This document shows positions 9,422 to 16,032 of a DNA stretch of 64,000 bases, piece after piece. Both the position numbers and the translations under genes were made by a program. Each line of letters opens with the position of its first letter. Position 1 is the stretch's first letter. The notes under the pieces are model-generated. The model had not been told where the DNA came from. It saw nothing but the letters and a program-made list of their open reading frames with translations, and did no database searches. Origin of the DNA: Streptomyces griseus (GTDB lineage: Bacteria > Actinomycetota > Actinomycetes > Streptomycetales > Streptomycetaceae); assembly GCF_900460065.1 (NCBI RefSeq), contig NZ_UAVD01000009.1, positions 1-64,000 of the forward strand. The letters run 5' to 3'.

Positions 9422-9895
9422 TCAGCGCACGCCGGGGAAACGGGGCCGGGAGGTGTCGGCGTACGGGCCGAGCACCCGCCGCGCGGCCCCGTCGGCGGGC
9501 GGGGCGCTCCGCCGGTCGCCCGGCTCTCCCTTCCGGGTCGTCTCGCGCTCCGGCCGGCACCCCCGGTTGCGGAATTCCGCGCCCGGGAGGGTGGGGGCGA
9601 CCCGCAGGGTGCGGTGGAGGCCGGCGGCGCTCAGGACCTCGCGGGCCGTCTCGTACCCGGCCACCACCGCCATCGAGACACCGCGGTCCGCGGCCTGGCC
9701 CCGTACCCGCAGGAGGAGCCCCAGGGCCCGGGGGGTGAGCAGGGGGGTGTGGAGGTCCACGATGATCGCCCGGGGCCCGCAGCACGGGAGCAGGCGGACG
9801 ATCTCGCGCTCGATCGCCGCCTCGTTGTCGAGGTCGACCACCTCACCGAGTTCCACGACCAGGTGGGCGGCGTCGAGGTGATAGCTGAGCAGCAT
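9422..9895 (-). CDS. STAS-domain (anti-anti-sigma-like) protein
   Basis: The 157-residue product has an N-terminal STAS-like fold (residues 1-105): strand LSYHLDAAHLVVELG, the VVDLDN turn, helix EAAIEREIVRLLP, strand RAIIVDLHTPLLTPRALGLLL, then RVRGQAADRGVSMAVVAGY. Bacterial anti-sigma antagonists have a phosphorylatable Ser/Thr where this protein reads TPLLTPRAL, so a threonine may substitute. The remaining 50 residues are polar and disordered. ATG 9895 follows GGAG at 5 bases. The SigB-type sigma gene 2.3 kb away makes a partner-switching role plausible, but no anti-sigma kinase gene is in the window. Confidence 0.75.
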   Translation of the reverse strand: MLLSYHLDAAHLVVELGEVVDLDNEAAIEREIVRLLPCCGPRAIIVDLHTPLLTPRALGLLLRVRGQAADRGVSMAVVAGYETAREVLSAAGLHRTLRVAPTLPGAEFRNRGCRPERETTRKGEPGDRRSAPPADGAARRVLGPYADTSRPRFPGVR

Positions 9896-9922
9896 GGGCA
9901 CTCCAGGGAAGCAGGGCTGAGT

Positions 9923-9960
9923 GCGCGGCCGCTTCCTGACCTGCGTGAGACGCGTATGCC
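9923..9960 (-). promoter_or_regulatory. Duplicated leader motif, copy B
   Basis: Minus-strand GGGCATA, then AGGTCAGGAAGCGGCC at the same spacing as copy A at 9244-9280. It lies 28 bases upstream of the STAS gene start at 9895. Confidence 0.5.
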
Positions 9961-10091
9961 CGTTCGCGGGCGCTCGACACCTGTCCGGCGGCGGCGGATG
10001 CGGGGCGGGTCCGGTGGCCGGGGGGAGTGGCGCGGCCGGGACCGTACAGTGCCATGCTGGTCCCAGGGTTCAGACCCGGAAGGGAGCGAAC

Positions 10092-10832
10092 ATGACCGAT
10101 GACGGAGTGCTCACACCGGGGCCGCCCGACCTTGTCTCCCTCCTGCTGGAGACGGACACGCTGGACGAGTTCCTCCGGGCGCTGGCCCGGAGCGCCCTGC
10201 TCATGTCCCCCACGGCCGACGGGTGCGGGGTGACTCTGGAGCGTGAGAACCGCCCCCTCACCGTGGCCAGCGCGGGCATCAGCGCGCTGCCGCTGGACGA
10301 GGCCCAGTACGGGCAGGACGACGGCCCCTGCCTGGAGGCGCTGCGCGAGGGGCACGAGGTGAGTGTGACCGACATGCAGGAGGAGGTCCGGTGGAACGGC
10401 TACCCGGCCTTCGCCGCCGCCGCCGGGACCCGGTCGTCGCTGTCCCTGCCGATCGCGGCCCACTCCCACACGGCGGGCGCCCTGAACCTCTACTCGCCCA
10501 AGGAGAACGGGTTCGCGGACGCCGATCTGAGCGGGCTGCGCGCGCTCGCCGCCCAGGCGACGGGGGCCGTCGCGCTCGCCCAGCGGCTCTCGGACACCCG
10601 GACCTTCACCGCCGACCTGGAGGCCGCCCTCCAGTCACGCGCCGTCATCGACCAGGCGGCCGGGATCGTCATGAACCAGCGCCGCTGCGGCCCGGAGGAG
10701 GCGCTCCGGACCCTGCGCACCGCGTCGCAGCACCGCAACGTGAAACTGCGCGACCTCTGTGCGCAGTTGGTCGGCAGCGTCTCCGGCGCCCCGCCTCCCC
10801 CCGGCGGCCCCGGCCTGCGACCCCGCCCGTGA
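10092..10832 (+). CDS. GAF-ANTAR domain protein (copy 2)
   Basis: A 246-residue paralogue of the protein at 8126-8854, in the opposite orientation. The GAF domain occupies about residues 20-170 (DGCGVTLERENRPLTVASAG, LDEAQYGQDDGPCLEAL) and the ANTAR domain about 178-236 (LQSRAVIDQAAGIVMNQRR, EALRTLRTASQHRNVKLRDLC). The predicted role is signal-dependent RNA antitermination. ATG 10092 follows GGAAGGGAG. The two copies flank the STAS gene, suggesting an old inverted duplication. Downstream, after a SigB-type promoter, begins the small stress-gene cluster. Confidence 0.92.
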   Translation: MTDDGVLTPGPPDLVSLLLETDTLDEFLRALARSALLMSPTADGCGVTLERENRPLTVASAGISALPLDEAQYGQDDGPCLEALREGHEVSVTDMQEEVRWNGYPAFAAAAGTRSSLSLPIAAHSHTAGALNLYSPKENGFADADLSGLRALAAQATGAVALAQRLSDTRTFTADLEAALQSRAVIDQAAGIVMNQRRCGPEEALRTLRTASQHRNVKLRDLCAQLVGSVSGAPPPPGGPGLRPRP

Positions 10833-10873
10833 CCTGAGGACGGAGAGGTGGGTCCGGACGTCGGCCGGGTCAT

Positions 10874-10897
10874 GTTTGGCCTCTGCAGCGGGGGTAC
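10874..10897 (+). promoter_or_regulatory. SigB-type promoter 1
   Basis: GTTT (10874-10877), 14 bases, GGGTAC (10892-10897): an exact match to the Streptomyces SigB-family pattern as I know it (GNNT, 14-16 bases, GGGTAC/T). It would start a leader of about 190 bases before the gene at 11095. Confidence 0.65.
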
Positions 10898-10931
10898 TCC
10901 AGGTGCAGGTATCCGGCGTACGCGGAGATCA

Positions 10932-10966
10932 GGCGCCGACCGGTTGGGAAAGCAGCCTTCGGCGCC
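10932..10966 (+). other. Hairpin between two tandem SigB-type promoters
   Basis: Arms GGCGCCGA (10932-10939) and TCGGCGCC (10959-10966) form a perfect 8-bp stem with a 19-base loop in RNA made from promoter 1. It may be an attenuator or an ANTAR target. The paired six-base loops typical of ANTAR sites are not evident. Confidence 0.4.
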
Positions 10967-11031
10967 GCCCGCCGACCTTCAGGGGCGCTACTCCGTTGCA
11001 CGCGCCCGGGAGCGGGACCCCAGGACGCGCT

Positions 11032-11055
11032 GTTTAGTGGATTCCGTACGGGTAA
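11032..11055 (+). promoter_or_regulatory. SigB-type promoter 2
   Basis: GTTT (11032-11035), 14 bases, GGGTAA (11050-11055), 40 bases upstream of the start codon at 11095. Close to the SigB-family consensus, except for a final A. Confidence 0.7.
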
Positions 11056-11094
11056 CGCGGGGATCGTCCCCCGAGACGGAGTCAGGAGCGCGTC

Positions 11095-11421
11095 ATGCCG
11101 GCCGGATCCAACAAGAAGCGTGAACGGCAGTACGAGCACATCAAGGAGAGCCAGGAGGAGCGGGGCGCGTCGAAGGCCCGCGCGAAGGAGATCGCGGCCC
11201 GAACCGTCAACAAGGAGCGCGCCCGGTCCGGCGAGTCGAGGACGGCGAGCAGGACGTCGACGCAGGACAGGAAGTCCGCCTACGAGCGCGGCGGCGAACG
11301 CTCCCACAAGGGAGCGCAGGGCCCCACGAGGGACCAGCTGTACGCGGAGGCGAGGAAGAAGAACATCGACGGGCGCTCCTCCATGAACAAGGAACAGCTC
11401 CGCAAGGCCCTCGGACGCTGA
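11095..11421 (+). CDS. Small Lys/Arg-rich protein (plasmid-stabilisation-like)
   Basis: A 108-residue, highly charged protein (MPAGSNKKRERQYEHIKESQ...), rich in Lys, Arg, Glu and Ser, ending with a Rho-N/SAP-like helical pattern (TRDQLYAEARKKNIDGRSSMNKEQLRKAL). Proteins of this type are commonly annotated as plasmid stabilisation proteins in Streptomyces, a label with little experimental support. The basic N-terminal part and C-terminal DQLY...NKEQL module suggest nucleic acid binding (inference). Two tandem SigB-type promoters precede it, so it is probably a general stress gene. The RBS is AGGAG, 7 bases before the ATG. Confidence 0.85.
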   Translation: MPAGSNKKRERQYEHIKESQEERGASKARAKEIAARTVNKERARSGESRTASRTSTQDRKSAYERGGERSHKGAQGPTRDQLYAEARKKNIDGRSSMNKEQLRKALGR

Positions 11422-11474
11422 CGGCCGGCACCATCCGGGCCGCAGCGCCCGCCCGCACGACGGAGGAGCAGGAC

Positions 11475-11948
11475 ATGCCCGCAGACGCACGCGGCGACGA
11501 TGTGTACCAGCCGCAGGACGACGACGGCCCGATGCCCCCGAACGACGAGCTCGACCTGGAGAACACGCTCGACGAACGGGATCTGGACGACCAGTTGGAA
11601 GAGGGCTACAGCCCGCCCGAACGTCCCCTGGGGGTGGACAAGTTCGGTACGACCGGGGCGGAGGAGCGCCGCGGCGAATCACTGGACCAGCGGCTCGCCC
11701 AGGAGGTCGACGACGTGGAGCCGCCCGCCGGCGACGGCATCGGCGACCTCGCCGAGGGCGACGGGGAACCGCGGGAAGGGTCCACCGTCGAGCCGCGGGC
11801 CGGCCGGCTCAGTGGCGCGGACGACGCGACCGGGCGGGGGAACGACGTCTTCGCCGAGGACGTGGGCATCGACGGCGGCGCCGCCTCGGCCGAGGAAGCG
11901 GCCGTGCATGTCACGGACGAGGCGGACATCCAGGGGCGCGAAGCCTGA
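11475..11948 (+). CDS. DUF5709 domain protein
   Basis: A 157-residue acidic protein, starting MPADARGDDVYQPQDDDG and containing the characteristic block LDERDLDDQLEEGYSPPERPLGVDKFGTT, then GESLDQRLAQEVDD, and a C-terminal segment ending HVTDEADIQGREA. This matches DUF5709 as I know it, a family of unknown function common in actinobacteria. No signal or membrane segment is seen. It begins 53 bases after the previous gene, with GGAGGAGCAGGAC as ribosome binding site, so it is likely co-transcribed from the SigB-type promoters upstream. Confidence 0.85.
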   Translation: MPADARGDDVYQPQDDDGPMPPNDELDLENTLDERDLDDQLEEGYSPPERPLGVDKFGTTGAEERRGESLDQRLAQEVDDVEPPAGDGIGDLAEGDGEPREGSTVEPRAGRLSGADDATGRGNDVFAEDVGIDGGAASAEEAAVHVTDEADIQGREA

Positions 11949-12062
11949 CGCGGGACGTCGCCGACCCGCTCGACCACGTCGACGCGGGCCCGTTCGGGGC
12001 GGACGAAGGCCACGGCGGTCATGTTCCCGGGCGCCCCGGGCCGCGTACGGCAGCCCGTCCAC

Positions 12063-12087
12063 GTTTAGTCATATTTTCCACGGGTAT
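12063..12087 (+). promoter_or_regulatory. SigB-type promoter of the sigma factor gene
   Basis: GTTT (12063-12066), 15 bases, GGGTAT (12082-12087) in a locally AT-rich stretch, 115 bases upstream of the sigma factor start. It fits the promoter type that SigB-family factors recognise, implying autoregulation. Confidence 0.75.
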
Positions 12088-12201
12088 GTGCCTTTTTGTG
12101 CTTCGGACAAGAGGCGCGCCCGTGGGATTCCGGGCCGCATCTGTCCGGCCCAGCGGCTTCCCGCGGCGACCCGAACGCATCGTCGACGAGGAGTGACCGC
12201 C

Positions 12202-12996
12202 ATGCGGGCAGCACCCGCCCCCCGGCCCGACCGGCCCACCGACGCCGCCCCGCCCGACCGGGCCTTCCAGCGACTCCGGGCGCTTCCTCCGGGGCCCGAG
12301 CGGGACGCGCTGCGCGACGAGACGATCTGCGCCTGGCTCCCGATGGCCCACCGGATCGCCACCCGCTTCCGCGACCGGGGCGAAGCCATGGACGACCTCC
12401 GGCAGGTGGCCGCGATGGGGCTCGTCAAGGCGGTGGACCGCTACGACCCGGATCGGGGCAAGGCCTTCGAGAGCTATGCGGTGCCCACCGTCACCGGGGA
12501 ACTGAAGCGGCACTTCCGCGACCACACCTGGGACGTCCATGTCCCGCGCCGCGTCCAGGACCTCCGCAACCGGGTGCGGGTGGCCCGGCGCGAACTGGCG
12601 CAGAGCAGCGGGGGCGCCGCCCCGACCTGCGCCGACATCGCCTCGGCCACCGGGCTCGGGGAGGAGGACGTGCTGCTGGGCCTGGAGGCCCTGGAGAGCT
12701 ACAGCGCCCTCTCCCTGGACGCCGGGCCCGCGGGCGTCGAGGGCGGCTCGCCCCTGGCCGACCGGCTGGGCTCCTGCGACGGGGCGCTGGACGTCGCCAT
12801 CGACCGCGAGGCCGTCAAGCCGGGGCTGCGGGGGCTTCCGGAGCGGGAGCGGACCATCCTGTACCTCCGCTACTTCCGGGACATGACCCAGTCCCGGATC
12901 GCCGAACAGCTGGGCATCTCGCAGATGCACGTGTCGCGGCTGCTCAGCCAGTCCTGCGAGCGCGTGCGCGACGGTGTGCTCCAGAAAGCGGCCTGA
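12202..12996 (+). CDS. SigB/SigF/SigG-family RNA polymerase sigma factor
   Basis: The 264-residue factor carries region 2 (DDLRQVAAMGLVKAVDRYD and GKAFESYAVPTVTGELKRHFRD), region 3 (RRELAQSSG...CADIASATGLGEEDVL) and region 4 with a helix-turn-helix (LPERERTILYLRYFRDMTQSRIAEQLGISQMHVSRLL). This is the architecture of stress sigma factors controlled by partner switching. ATG 12202 follows GACGAGGAG. A SigB-type promoter lies in its leader. No anti-sigma kinase gene is adjacent, which is unusual if regulation is by RsbW-type switching; the STAS protein at 9422-9895 is the nearest candidate component. It converges on the gene ending at 13028. Confidence 0.95.
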   Translation: MRAAPAPRPDRPTDAAPPDRAFQRLRALPPGPERDALRDETICAWLPMAHRIATRFRDRGEAMDDLRQVAAMGLVKAVDRYDPDRGKAFESYAVPTVTGELKRHFRDHTWDVHVPRRVQDLRNRVRVARRELAQSSGGAAPTCADIASATGLGEEDVLLGLEALESYSALSLDAGPAGVEGGSPLADRLGSCDGALDVAIDREAVKPGLRGLPERERTILYLRYFRDMTQSRIAEQLGISQMHVSRLLSQSCERVRDGVLQKAA

Positions 12997-13027
12997 CGGG
13001 TCCGGAACCGGCCGGGACGCTCCCTGC

Positions 13028-14071
13028 TCAGGGCCGCGTCAGCGGGGCGCGCAGCGCCGAGCGGCCCTCGCGCCACGCGGCCAGCAGGTGGTCCCCGAGG
13101 AGATCCTCCAGGTGCCCGGTCGCCTCGATGCCCAGCACGATGTCGGCCGCGAGGCCGGGCTCGTCCTCCAGCAGGCCGTCGATCACCTCGTGGCGCACCA
13201 CCTGTTCGTGGACCGCGTCGGCCTCCACGTGCTCGTCGTAGAAGCGTTGGGCGGCGGGGCCCGCGCCCGCGCGGCGCAGGGCCCGGGCCAGCCTCCTCGA
13301 TCCGGGGGACGAGGTGATCTCCACGGCGGCGAAGTGCCCGACGAGCGCGCCGCGCAGCCGCCGGTGCAGGCCGAAGAGGGACATCATGTTGACGGTGGCC
13401 AGGGCCTGGGCGGGCGCGACGTCGAGGTAATGGCCGTACCGGGCGTCGAGGCCGAGGTCGGTCATCAGGTCGGCGAACAGCCGCGCGTGGACGTCCTCCG
13501 CCCGCCCCGCCCCGAATTCGTCGAACTCGACGGCGACCATCGCCGCCTTCGCCCGGCCCCGGAGCCTGGGCACCACCCACAGGTGCGGATCGGCTTCCTT
13601 GAGGTGGTACAGGGAGCGCACGGCCGCGTATTCACGCAGTTGCCACAGCTCCCCCTCCCGCTGGAGGTGGTGGCTCACCCCCCGGCCGTCGTCCCCCACC
13701 GGCTCCAGCTGGAGCGTGTCCACCGCCTCCGCCACGTCGGTCCTGCCCGAGCCGCCGTCGCGGCGCAGCGCGTCCAGGAAGACGTCCTCGGCCGCCGCGC
13801 GCACGCCGAGCAGCGCGGGATCCCATTCCAGGCGCTCGTCCACCCCCGCGAACCCCCGGTAGTGGAGCTCGTACAGGACGTACAGGAGCAGCTGGAGGTC
13901 GTCCCCGTACGCGTCGGAGCGGTGGACCGCGCGGGTGTCGGGCAGCCGGGTTCCGCCGCCCGCCAGCACGGCGAGGACGCCCTCGCTCAGAGGTCCGCGC
14001 GCGGGAGGGAGCACGGGGGACGCCGCGGGGCCGGCGCCGTCAACGGGGTCGGCTGCCGGGGTCGTCGTCAT
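13028..14071 (-). CDS. Haem-oxygenase-like iron-containing redox protein
   Basis: A 347-residue protein of the haem-oxygenase-like helical superfamily (iron-containing redox enzyme type). Helices with possible metal ligands are visible: LYVLYELHYRGF (residues about 62-74), MVAVEFDEFG (about 180-190), GHYLDVAP, and FYDEHVEADAVHEQVVRHE (about 275-293). The E/H spacings fit a di-iron-type oxidase fold; the reaction is unknown. It is the last gene of a three-gene minus-strand operon, and its ATG lies inside the end of the CDGSH gene (32-base overlap), preceded by GAGGAGGAC. Pairing with a CDGSH protein suggests they work together (inference). Confidence 0.85.
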   Translation of the reverse strand: MTTTPAADPVDGAGPAASPVLPPARGPLSEGVLAVLAGGGTRLPDTRAVHRSDAYGDDLQLLLYVLYELHYRGFAGVDERLEWDPALLGVRAAAEDVFLDALRRDGGSGRTDVAEAVDTLQLEPVGDDGRGVSHHLQREGELWQLREYAAVRSLYHLKEADPHLWVVPRLRGRAKAAMVAVEFDEFGAGRAEDVHARLFADLMTDLGLDARYGHYLDVAPAQALATVNMMSLFGLHRRLRGALVGHFAAVEITSSPGSRRLARALRRAGAGPAAQRFYDEHVEADAVHEQVVRHEVIDGLLEDEPGLAADIVLGIEATGHLEDLLGDHLLAAWREGRSALRAPLTRP

Positions 14072-14327
14072 CGGGGTCCTCCTCGCCCTCCTGGGGCTGT
14101 CGGCCGTCCGGGCGGCTCTCCGAGGGCCCGGCGGGCTTGCGGCGGCGGTGGCTCGTGTCGCACCAGGGGTAGGCGCGGCTGCGGCGGCAGGTGCAGATCG
14201 CGACGACGAAACGGTCGGAGCGGGTGGTCGTGCCGTCGTCGCCGACGACCTCGACCGGCCCTTCCACCAGGACCGGGCCGTCCCGGTTCACCGTCACGCG
14301 GCGGGGTCTCTCATTTCTTCCGGCCAC
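14040..14327 (-). CDS. CDGSH iron-sulfur domain protein
   Basis: A 95-residue protein with CTCRRSRAYPWCDTSH (residues about 45-61), the CxCxx(S/T)xxxPxCDxxH signature in which three Cys and one His hold a 2Fe-2S cluster. Bacterial homologues are redox or cluster-transfer proteins. The C-terminal 30 residues are very acidic. The GTG start at 14327 overlaps the preceding methyltransferase gene by 17 bases, and its end overlaps the following gene by 32 bases, so all three are translationally linked. No membrane anchor is seen, so it is probably cytosolic. Confidence 0.9.
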   Translation of the reverse strand: MAGRNERPRRVTVNRDGPVLVEGPVEVVGDDGTTTRSDRFVVAICTCRRSRAYPWCDTSHRRRKPAGPSESRPDGRQPQEGEEDPDDDDPGSRPR

Positions 14328-15069
14328 GGATCACCACCAGTTCCTCCCTGTCCAGCCGGTCCCGCAGCAGGCCCCGGTCCCGCAGCCAGGCGGCCCGGCG
14401 GCGGGTGACCGGCCCGAAGGGGATCGTGACCCGGTCGGTCACGGAGACGGCGAAACCGCCCGCGGACAGTCGGCCGACCGTCTCCTCGGGGCGGCTCAGT
14501 CCCGACTGCACCAACAGGAGCAGGCCGCCGGGACGGAGCGCGGCGGAGGCGTCGTCACAGATGCGGTCGAGGATCACCCGGCCGTCGGGGCCCGCGTCCC
14601 AGGAGCGGCCGGGCCCGTACCGCGGCAGCGACAGGCCCGGGGCCGGAACGTAGGGGGGATTGCTGACGACGGCGTCGAACGTGTGGCCCGGCAGGGCCCT
14701 GAGCAGGTCGCCCCTGCGTACGGTGACGGGCAGGCGGGCGAGCGCGGTGTTGAGCCGCGCGGACGCCACGGCCCGGCGGCTGATGTCGACCGCGGTGACG
14801 CGGGCGCCGAGCCGGGCGGCGTGCAGGGCCAGCGCGCCGCTGCCGGTGCAGAGGTCCAGCAGGTCCGTGCCCGGGCCGATTCCCTCACGGCGCATGGCCA
14901 GGGCCAGCAGCAGCGTGTCCGTCTGCGGGCGGTAGACCCCGGGGAGCCGCACGACCCGGCCCGGGCGCGGCGCGGCCCCGGCCACCGGTGGAGCCGGGGC
15001 GGGGGCGTCCGCCGGGGTCCCGGGCGTCACGGGGCCGTCCTCGCCCTCAAAGAGCCGTACCCCTCGCAT
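14311..15069 (-). CDS. PrmC/HemK-like methyltransferase
   Basis: A 252-residue class I SAM-dependent methyltransferase. The SAM-binding motif is LLDLCTGSGALALHAARLGA, with acidic residue AVDISRRAV, and the catalytic NPPY motif is FDAVVSNPPYVPAPG (residues about 133-147), typical of N5-glutamine or N6-adenine methyltransferases. It is shorter than PrmC and has a Pro/Ala-rich leader (residues 15-40), so it is probably one of the PrmC-like paralogues common in actinobacteria, target unknown. ATG 15069 follows AGGAGGAC. It leads the operon with the CDGSH and haem-oxygenase-like genes. Confidence 0.88.
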   Translation of the reverse strand: MRGVRLFEGEDGPVTPGTPADAPAPAPPVAGAAPRPGRVVRLPGVYRPQTDTLLLALAMRREGIGPGTDLLDLCTGSGALALHAARLGARVTAVDISRRAVASARLNTALARLPVTVRRGDLLRALPGHTFDAVVSNPPYVPAPGLSLPRYGPGRSWDAGPDGRVILDRICDDASAALRPGGLLLLVQSGLSRPEETVGRLSAGGFAVSVTDRVTIPFGPVTRRRAAWLRDRGLLRDRLDREELVVIRGRKK

Positions 15070-15197
15070 CGTGTCCTCCTGTGCGGTCGGCCGTCGTTCC
15101 ACCGTCGAGCGGTTCGCGTCTCCTCGCCGGCGGGGCGGAGCCCGGTTCCGTCACCGGGCGGTCCGGTGCTCGGTGGCTCGGCGCCGCTGTACCGGAG

Positions 15198-15221
15198 TGA
15201 CCCCGTACGGCTCCGCCAAAC
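15198..15221 (-). promoter_or_regulatory. Possible SigB-type promoter for the methyltransferase operon
   Basis: On the minus strand: GTTT (15221-15218), 14 bases, GGGTCA (15203-15198), about 130 bases before the start at 15069. The -10 deviates from GGGTA, so support is weak, but spacing and strand fit. Confidence 0.35.
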
Positions 15222-15327
15222 CCGCGGTCCGCCGTTCGTCGGGCCGTCGTACGCTGAGTCTGCCGTCCCGGCGCACCGGCGGCGAGCGGGACAGCGGCGC
15301 CGGGGGACAGTCGGGAAGGAGACCGCG

Positions 15328-16014
15328 GTGGGGACAGGGAGTCCGGCCGGCGCGACGGTGGCGGAGGTCATGGCCGAGCTGGCCGAGCTGGATGACCCGC
15401 GGGTCCGTGCGGTGAACGAGAGGCACGGCGACGACCACGGGGTGAACCTCGGCAGGCTGCGGGCCGTCGCGAAACGGCTCAGGACGCAGCAGGAGCTCGC
15501 GGTCCGGCTGTGGGGGACGGACGACACCGCGGCGAGACTGCTGGCCCTCCTGATCTGCCGGCCGAAGGCGTTCGGGCGCGACACGCTGGACCGCATGGTG
15601 CGCGAGGCCCGCGCGCCCAAGGTGCACGACTGGCTCGTGAACCACGTCGTGAAAAAGAGCCCGCACGCCGAGGAGCTGCGGGTGGCCTGGTCCGCCGATC
15701 CGGACCCCGCGGTCGCGAGCGCCGGGTGGGCGCTCACCACCGAGCGTGTCGCGAAGAAGCCCGAGGGGCTCGACCTCCCGGGGCTGCTGGATGTCATCGA
15801 GGCCGGGATGAAGGACGCCCCGGACCGTCTGCAGTGGGCGATGAACCACTGTCTGGCCCGGATCGGCATCGACCATCCCGGCCTCCGCGCCCGCGCCGTC
15901 GGCATCGGTGAGCGGCTGGAGGTGCTCAAGGACTATCCGACCTCGGCGGGCTGCACATCCCCGTACGCACCGGACTGGATCGCCGAGATGGTGCGGAGGC
16001 AGGAGGCCGGGTAG
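15328..16014 (+). CDS. AlkD-like DNA alkylation repair protein
   Basis: A 228-residue all-helical protein with the HEAT-like repeats of the DNA alkylation repair family: LRTQQELAVRLWGTDDTAARLLALLI, then HDWLVNHVVKKSPHAEELRVAWSADPDPAVASAGWALTT. AlkD-type glycosylases remove bulky alkylated purines. In AlkD a tryptophan and an aspartate line the active cleft; W and D residues occur in the WSADPDPAVASAGW region, but I cannot assign them. GTG 15328 was chosen because GGAAGGAG precedes it by 6 bases. It is divergent from the PrmC-like operon and convergent with the MFS gene. Confidence 0.8.
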   Translation: MGTGSPAGATVAEVMAELAELDDPRVRAVNERHGDDHGVNLGRLRAVAKRLRTQQELAVRLWGTDDTAARLLALLICRPKAFGRDTLDRMVREARAPKVHDWLVNHVVKKSPHAEELRVAWSADPDPAVASAGWALTTERVAKKPEGLDLPGLLDVIEAGMKDAPDRLQWAMNHCLARIGIDHPGLRARAVGIGERLEVLKDYPTSAGCTSPYAPDWIAEMVRRQEAG

Positions 16015-16032
16015 CGGGGCGCCCCGTGGTTC

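Noticed and set aside
10932-10966. ANTAR target RNA upstream of the small stress protein gene
   Set aside because: The hairpin is real, but the two adjacent six-base loops with conserved A and G that mark ANTAR targets are not present.
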